From contig CM057836.1 of assembly GCA_030068075.1 (NCBI GenBank), forward strand, positions 70,283,788-70,347,787: a DNA stretch of 64,000 nt. The letters are read 5' to 3'. This document shows, in pieces, positions 40,401 to 49,400 of the stretch. Both the position numbers and the translations under genes were made by a program. Numbering within the stretch: the first letter of the stretch is position 1; the number at the start of each line of letters is the position of its first letter. Source of the DNA: Paguma larvata (lineage: Eukaryota > Chordata > Mammalia > Carnivora > Viverridae). The notes under the pieces were generated by a model that saw only the letters and a list, made by a program, of their open reading frames with translations, did no database searches and had not been told where the DNA came from.

Positions 40401-43400
40401 TCACCTAAGTGTATGAAAGCAACTGAGAAGCAGACTCGGTCCAGAAGTCAGTAATGGCAGCTAACATCTGAAAGCTCATTATACACCAGGCACTGTCCTA
40501 CGTGCTTTACACGTATCACCTCATTAATCCTCACAACCCTATGAAGTCGGTACTATAAGTATGCCCATTTTACAGATGAGCAAACTGAAGTACAGAGAAG
40601 TAGCAATGCGGAGAGTCCGACCCCAGCAGTTTTCACTCCACAGTCATACGCCATTAGACAATATTGGCTACTATTTTTTAAAGCTACACATAAATGAGAA
40701 AAGAAGTAGGCTGGTGAGGTTGGAGAAGTCTCTGAAGAGGTAGGACTTGGGCTTTCTTTTTTTTTTTTTTTTAATTGAAGTATAACTGTATTTTTTTAAC
40801 GTTTATTTATTTTTGAAAGAAAGAGGGAGACAGAGTGTAAGCAGGGGAGGGGCAGAGAGGGAGACACAGAATCTGAAGCAGGCTCCAGGCTCTGGGCTGT
40901 CAGCACAGAGCCTGATGTGGGCTCGAATTCAGATTGCGAGATTATGACCTGAGCTGAAGTTGGACACTCAACTGACTGAGCTACCCAGATACCCCTAACT
41001 GTATTTGAAATAAAGCAAACCAATCAAGAATTATATAGCTAAATGAATTTTCCTTATCTATACATCTATATAACCACCACTTGCAGGGTTTCAAAAGACA
41101 AAATCCCCTTCTACAGTAAAAGGAAAGTTCTCAGCAAGGGTAACACTGAGCATGTAAGTATAAATATACAAGTCCAATGTCGCCAAGGCAAAAGTTTACA
41201 GACTAAAATTCTAAGGGAGACCAAGAACACTTTCTGTGAGAAAAAGAACAAATGGGATGATTTTATCTGTGAGCTTAAAAAAAATCTACTTCTTCTACTT
41301 CTGCATAAATAACTCACATCTGTCTCCTGAGAACAGAAATGACCCTCATCTGTGCCAAAAGAATAGGAATATCTGAATTCTAAACCTTAAACTGAGTATG
41401 TGAAACTCGGTAGAAAATTCAGCTAAGAATTCAAGAAGAGAAGCAGGAATACTACAGGATATTCGAGAGCTTGAGCAAAAGGCAGATTTAAAAAAATGAG
41501 CTTTTCTATTTCTAGAAAGTTAAGATACATACAGTTCACCACCACAACAGAAAGAAGACCCAAGTCTTGCTCTGCCGATTAGTAGACAATATAAACTTGA
41601 AAAATTCACTAACCATTCTGAGTCTCAGGTAAATGGTCTATTAACATGGTGAATACAGCTGCCCTATCTTCTGTCTTCTAACGTTGTTGTGAGGACCAGA
41701 AAAGGAAACTTGTGTCAGAACACTTTCTAAATCTTAAAAGGCCCCGTGAATGGAAACAGAACTCTTTTTTTTTTTCTAATTTTTTTAAATGTTAACTTAT
41801 TTTTGAGAGAGAGACCGACCACGAGCAGGGAAGGGACAGAGAGTGAGACACAGAATCTGAAGCAGGCTCCAGCCTCTGAGCCGTGAGCGCAGAGCCCGAC
41901 ATGGGGCTTGAACCTATGAACCATGAGATCATGACCTGAGCCAAAGTCAGATGTTTAACCAACTAAGCCACCCGGGAGCCCCAAAACAGAACTCTTATTA
42001 CTAGAATGAATCACAAGGATAACAGATAACATTTACGACAGCTTGCCTGGTATAAGGCGCTGTGCTAAACGATATGGGGGAAAGAAGTGGTTTGCAAAGA
42101 GCTTACGACTTAAAAGGGACAATGAAAGATGAACTAGCAGGACTTACTAGAACTTCACTTCCCTACAAGACAGACTGGCGAACTAAGGCGCGTAGGCCGT
42201 ACTGGCCTGCTACCTAATTTACAGTTTTACTGGAACAGAAACGCAATCATTTCCGTATTGTTCATGGGTTACTTTTGAGATAGAACGACAGGGACAAGTA
42301 GTTGCAACAGAAAATGTACGGCCCTAAGCCTTAGATATTTGCCAGTAGTCTCTTTACAGAAAAAGCTGGGGCACCGCTGCTCTAAAAGTTCAGAAAAAAA
42401 GAAGTATGACTTGAATACTGACTTCCATCACGCAGTATTTTCCTTGTGCAGCAATATCAACATGCTCTTGGATATGTGCTACCTAGGTAACAGAATAGCC
42501 GAAAGACAGCAGTACTACTTCGGTCTTCAGGTTTCATTTCACAACCCTGTCCTAACTCTGACCTGGGATCTCTAACATGTCTTCTTTCTGGGGAATCCTA
42601 ATGACTGCTTCAAGAACTAGGAATCTGAAGCTTGGAATCTGCTGAACTGATCGTTTTCTGTGGGACCAGAACCACGGCAATTTAAAAGAAAAGGAAGAAC
42701 CTAACTTTCATTTCTAAGGCACACCTGAAAACTTCTTAAAGCAAACTGAACAGCCTACTTTTTTAAAAGGCAAAACAAAAAATTTTTCTTAAAGATTTTG
42801 TTTTTAAGTTATCTCTACACCCAACATGGTGGTCAAACTCACAACCCCAAGATCACGAGTCACATGCTCCACCGACCGAGCCAACCAGGCGCCCCACAAA
42901 ACAAAACTTTTAAATTACTGCGATGTAGAATTCAACCTGATTACAACAAAAATGATTTGGATATTCCTTTGGAAAATATCGTTTGCTAGACTGATTAACA
43001 AATCAAACGTGGCTTCAAAAAAACTGCTTGGCAGAAAATGTAGCTCCTTTAGAAATATTTACTTAAATACCTTTCTATTGTCTATTAGGAAAGGATGACA
43101 CTCCTAAGCCCAGCCCATGCCACTTCCGTGTTAATTACACTTCACCACATTTGGTGTTTTCCTGCATTTCAGCATCACTACAGCCATACTTGTGCATTAC
43201 TGAAGCAGCACCCTGTCAAATGCTGTTGCTACTGTGATCGGTCTGGTCTTTTAGCATCCATCTTTCTCCTCACTAGCATTCACCACAGTGCGGAGGCAAG
43301 TGCACACTGTTTTAGAAATAGGTACAAGATTATCAGATGGTCACTAACGCCTCTAAGGAGATATGTGTGGAGGCTCTAATGCACATGGATGTAATTGAGA

Positions 43401-46400
43401 AACAATTGTCCTGAGGTTTCCATTAGACCAGAAAATGACAGAGCCTACTTCCAAGTAGCCGTGCACCAAGTTTTTCTGTTCCACCCAAACAATAGCACCT
43501 CTGCATCCTAACTCTAAATCCCTCCTTCATTTATTTTAAGCCTCACTTTTCAGGGTCTTGTAATCTTCTGATTACCTTCACCTTTACTTTGAAAGCATGA
43601 CCCTTCCTCATTTTGACCAACCAAATCCCAGCTGTTCTTCTTGGATCCTCCTTCCTGCCTCTGGTCCTACTCTCTCCATAAATTTTTCCTAACCACTCCC
43701 TATGGCCCACAGTGAGCTTGCCCCTCTGTTCCTTTGGCACTTAACTAGTAAGAAGACACCTTTTTTTTTTCTTTTTTTTTTTTTAAGTAGGCTCCACCAC
43801 CCAACATGGAGTCCAGTGCAGGGCTTGAACCCATGACCCTGAGATAAAGACCTGAGCTAAGATCAAGAGTCATACCCTTAACCAACTGAGCCACCCAGGT
43901 GCCCCAAGACATCTCTTATTAAACTGCTTAGTTTTAATTTTACTTTTTAAAGTAGTAAATTTTACATTTACTAATTTATGTTTGACTTCTGTATTTATCT
44001 CCCAACTGCCAACAAAACTATCGTTCATGGTAGAGACCACAGCGTACTTCCCTGTATTTCCTGCCTACAATGAAAGATCAATACCATGGATAGAGAAGGC
44101 ACTCCGTAAATTTTTAGTTAATTAATCAAATTAAATACTGTATATAAAAGGTGTTTGAATGTAATACATTCTACATCTATAAATCTGTCATTATTTTAAC
44201 AGTCCCGCTCTGACAATTCTCCAAATGATTTGAACCATGTGGCCCTACTGGACACCAAGAATCTTTAAAAGCCCTGAGCCTAACTCCCTAAACACCACTA
44301 TGCAGACTACTCTATGTAACTCTGGTTCTGGAACAGACCAGCCTCAGAGGGAAAGTGGTGGTTAAGTCAGCTAGGATCTCTCTCCTGCCACTCTGACAAT
44401 CTGGGAGAGGATACGTGGCCTAAGGTTAGGGAGTTACTACTTTCAATCACAAACTGTTGAAGAGTTTGTGGGGGAAAGAGAGATGAATCACATATACACA
44501 TTTTATCATCTAATCATCCTCAACAATCTTCTGTGTTAGAATCACTTACATAATTATTTCATACAATGAACATTTTGACATTTCACGTGTTTTACAACCC
44601 TGTAAAACAAACTATTAAACATATAGCTTTCCTTCATTACAAAGTAATGTTGCAACACACAACCCTAAGCCCATCCCTAAAGCCTCACCAAAACCCAGAT
44701 TCAAAGCTTCAAAATACTGAAGTCATCTGCAGACCCCAGCTTCAGAATCTTTGGTCTGGATGATCCCTAAAATTCCTTCCAGTCCCAACATTTTAAGTAT
44801 TCCAAAGTGCTGGGAATATCACTTGGTCTTTCTATCTACTTACTTGTTCCTCCCCCTTGGAAGGGGATAAAATATCTGTGGGCTATACAGTACCAGGTAG
44901 TAGTGGCTGGAGTTACTCTGTCACTGAGGCAGGGAAAAAACCTTCTTCTCTCGGACCTGCCCTCAAATGGAACCCTTCTGCTCCTGCTCCTATGCAAGCA
45001 AACTCATTAGAACAAACCCCACCCACAAACCCTGAGATCTAGGTGCCTCACCAGTAACTGGACAAGTAAATCAGTTGGATTAAAGATACCCCTGGCTTTT
45101 CTAAGTCCTTACTATTCAAAATGTGGTCTGCAGACAGATACAACAGCATCACCTTGGAGCAGATTCTTAGGCCCTGCCCCAGACCTACTGAACCAGAATC
45201 TGCAGTTCAACAGGTCTTCACGTGAATCACGGAGACACTCTGTGTTTGTGATGCACTGATCTAGGAGTTAAACTAGCAGTTTCTAACAGGGTGGCCAAAA
45301 GCCACATGTGCCTAATTAAATTTAAATAAAATCTAACAGGGGCACCTTAGTGGCTCAGTTGGTTAAGCGTCTAACTCTTGAACTCAGCTCATATCATGAT
45401 CCCAGGGTCTCCGGATCGAGTACCATGTTGGGCTCTGCACTGAGTGTAGAGTCTGCTTATGATTCTCTCTTTCACCGCACCTGGGTGGCTCAGGTATCCA
45501 ACTCTTGATATCAGCTCAGGTCACGATCTCATGGTTTATGACATCAAGCCCTACACTGGGCTCTGAGCTGACAGCGTGGAGCCTGCTTGGGATTCTCTCT
45601 CCCTCTCTCTCTGCCCTTCCCCTAGGTTCTCTCACTCCCTCAAAATAAATAAACTTAAAAAAATAATAATAAATAAATAAAATCTAACATTCTGTTCCTT
45701 AGTTGCACCAGCCACATTGAAAATGCTTAATAGCATCACATGGCTAGTGGTTACCCTACTGGAAGGCATAAATACAGAATTTCATTCTCATGGAAAGTTC
45801 CATTAGATAGCACTGAACACAATGCTATTTTCCAATCAAACTTCAGTAATGAACCCTACACATTAGGGCAAAAAACACACATGCACGCACGCAGGCGCGC
45901 ACACACACATGAACTGATACTAGATTTTAATCCAAATAATACTCATTTTTAATCCAGCTCCTGAGTTAATTTCTCTTACAGCAAGGGACAATTAATCAGG
46001 TTCCACCAAGCTCCACTATCTGGAAAGAAAACAACCCAAACCAAAACTGACCCTTCACCAATATAAATAGCTCTTTCCTAAGAGTGTAAATCTAAAAAGC
46101 TCCCAAAGGCAATCTCCTTCATAACCAAAAGTAGCATCAATTGCAAAGCAAACCGTTAAGAGAAATAATGGATGTCTGACTTTCCCACTGGTTTTTACTG
46201 CCTCAAAAAGAGCTTTAAAAAGATGAACTGAGGAAGGGCTAATACTGATACCATTCCTTGAGTAATGGTTCTCAGACTTTGGTGTGCATCAAAATCACTG
46301 CACAGGTTTTTATACACAGATTGCTGGGTTTGATGCTAGTATTAGATTCAGTAAGTCCCGGGTGGACCTGAGAACTAATAAATCTAACTCATTCCCAGAT

Positions 46401-49400
46401 GCTGATGATGCTGACCCAGAGTAAAACAATCATTGAGAAAACAGAACTTGAAACACGCTTGCACACATAAAATGATGCCAGACGGGGGTGCAGGAGCTCC
46501 TACAAAGAAAGCAGCTTGAAACCCCACAGAGCCAGGACTCAGTGCTCTAAGCCTCTCTTTTCTATGAGATATACCTGAGCATCAGAAGCACCAAGCCAGG
46601 GCGCCTGTGTGGCTCAGTCAATTAAGCGTCCAACTCCTGATTTCAGCTCAGGTCATCAGAAGCACCAAGCTCATGAGTTCGAGTCCCGAGTTGGGCTCTA
46701 CACTAACAGTGTGGAGTCTGCTTGGGATTCTCTCTCCCTCTCTCTCTCTGCCCTTCCCCTGCTTACACTCTAAATCTCTCTCAAAATCAATAAATAAACA
46801 AACATTAAAAACAAAGAAGCATGGGGCGCCTGGGTGGCTCAGTTGGTTGAATATCCGACTTCAGCTCGGGTCATGATCTCATGATTCGTGAGTTCGAGCT
46901 GAATCGGGCTCTGAGACATCTCAGAGCCTGGAGCCTGCTTTGGATTCTGTGTCTCCCTCTCTCTGCCCCTCCCCCACTTGCACATTCTGTCTCTCTTTCC
47001 CTCAAAAATAAATAATAAAACATTAAAAAAAAAAAAAAAAAGTGGCGGCAGACCACGCTGTGGAAGAGACACCATATAAGAAATGATCTTTGATTCTTAA
47101 TCTACGAGGTAGTAACTGAGGCCTTCTCCCTCACATCTTAAAGAAGTAGCTTGTATCCTTACCAACTAATTTCATAAACCTCTAAAAATCAGCTGCACAC
47201 ACCTTTTCCCTCCCCTGAACTTTATTAAACCTGAGGTTTCAAAAGCCTCCAATGACGGCCTAACTGCCCAAACTACTAGGGTCTTTATCTCTACTTTCAC
47301 CGCCCTTTCCATTAACACTCTATATTTTAGCAATCTGTCTGCCTCAGAAATTCTCATCTGCTTTGGACTCCCATGGCCCATCTTTTATCTCACGAAACTT
47401 TCAGTCTCCTTAATGGGAGCTCCTCAGACCATTTTTTCCCTTCTTGGGAGAAAACATATATGACCACAGTTCCCAGCAAGAACCGGGCCCCTTCCTGGAA
47501 AACAGGCTGAGATCTGCATTAAGTCAGAACAAAGAGATTGTGCAAATGTCCTTGGGTTAGGGATCGTGCTTGCTGCTCTCCTGCTATGTAGCCTCCTTCT
47601 ACTGTTTATGAGGAAATCTTTTGCCGTCGTATCCTAAATAAGGAAAAAGACATAACTGGATTTCAACATTAGCCCACAAGTTCTGCGCCAGAGAAGGTAA
47701 TGAAAAAGCAGAATGCCCCTTCCACAGGCTCAGAGCTGAAAGTAGTATAGATCTTATCTAGGAATTGCTTGGCACTAGAATTGACAGAGAATAAAAAGCA
47801 CATGAAATCTTTTGACCAACCTCTATTCTCTTACGTTCTGAAATTTCCATCACATTGCAATTAATAGGATGAAAAATGGTCTAACCTAATCGGGAAATAA
47901 ATAACCTCAAGTCTGGCAGACCTCCTTAGGGTCTCCTTAGCATCCCTTCCTTTTTTCACAGGCTTCCCACCCGTGTTCCCCAAAGAGTGTAACTTAAGTG
48001 TTCTACCCTGATTAACTCTTGCAGTTCAACTACTGTCTTCATAGGAATTATTCTAGAAGCTCTGGCCCTTGTCCCGACTTTTAGCCAGTCCGTCTCCACT
48101 AGAAATTTTCAGCACTTACTCCAACAACACCTCAAGCTCCTATGTGAACAAGAGAATTTTAAGGTGCTTGACGATCTTAAAATTCCATAATTGCATCTAA
48201 CCTTTAATACACCCCTTTGCTCCAAACTGCCTCAACTTCGCTGCCAGTGGCATCTGTCAGTAACAGTCATATCCCCTCATCTCAGAACTGTAGGGTCAAC
48301 TCTCAGTCTCCCCTCACTCACCACATCCCACAGAATGAATGAGACACCACGATGACTGCCTCCTACACTCTACATTTTAGTGCTATGTACCAAGAAAGCA
48401 CTCAAAAAAGAGGTAAGTGAAAAGGTACTTTAATCGCAATCCCTAAATCTAGGCCCTCCTCTCCATCTCAACAGACACTAATTTGATTTAAGCCTGTATT
48501 ACACTCTCCAACACTATTCCAACAGCCTACAATCTGGTCTTCTTTTCACCAATCTTTCCCTCTTTCAATCCATCCCCCACATAGTTACCAGTTCCCCTCC
48601 TAAAAGTAATGTCATTATCCTGATTAAAAACCTTTGACATCTATTACTCAAAAGATAAAGTTCAAACATACTTGACATCCACAACCCTTTATGATCAGGT
48701 CCAAATTAACTCTCCAACTATATATCAGCAGTCTTGCCATGTATCTCAATGTGCCTTCATGTCTGCACATAGCCCTCTCCCTTTGCCTGGGATGCTATCG
48801 ACGCTCCCTCTTCCCTACTTCCCAGTCTGAGTTAACTTCTTCAACCCTTACCCTCCATCTCTTCTGTGCTCCCACTGAACCAACACTTATACTGTATCCT
48901 AATCATGTACAATGTTTGTGCATTCTATTAAAGGATTCTCCTTAAACTGGAACTCTGCCTCACTCAACAGACCCTGGGAGACCGTTCACAGAAGGCACGT
49001 AATAAATGTCTGTTGAACGAAAGAGCATTTACATCCAAAAAAATAAAATCTTCCAAGTTCATAATACTTTGGGGAGGCTATACAATTATTTCAGCAATGC
49101 AGTCACCTGCTTAAAACATTTTTAGAACTCTCTTTTGCCATTTGGAATTGCCTTCTGAGATTGTTCACTCCCTGGAGAAGAAAATCAATCCCTACTTTAT
49201 ATTCATAAAACATGTTCACCTACAAATAGTAGAGCCAAGTTTGAGTATTGCCATCCTCCACCCACCCTACTTCATCATATGTTTCAAACAACTTCTGACC
49301 CTTTCAAACAAGAAAATATTCCCTCAAAGGTTGGAAACTTGCCATCACTGACATTGTGCTACAGGTTCTTAAGACCAATTCAAATGGAAATGCAAGAAGT

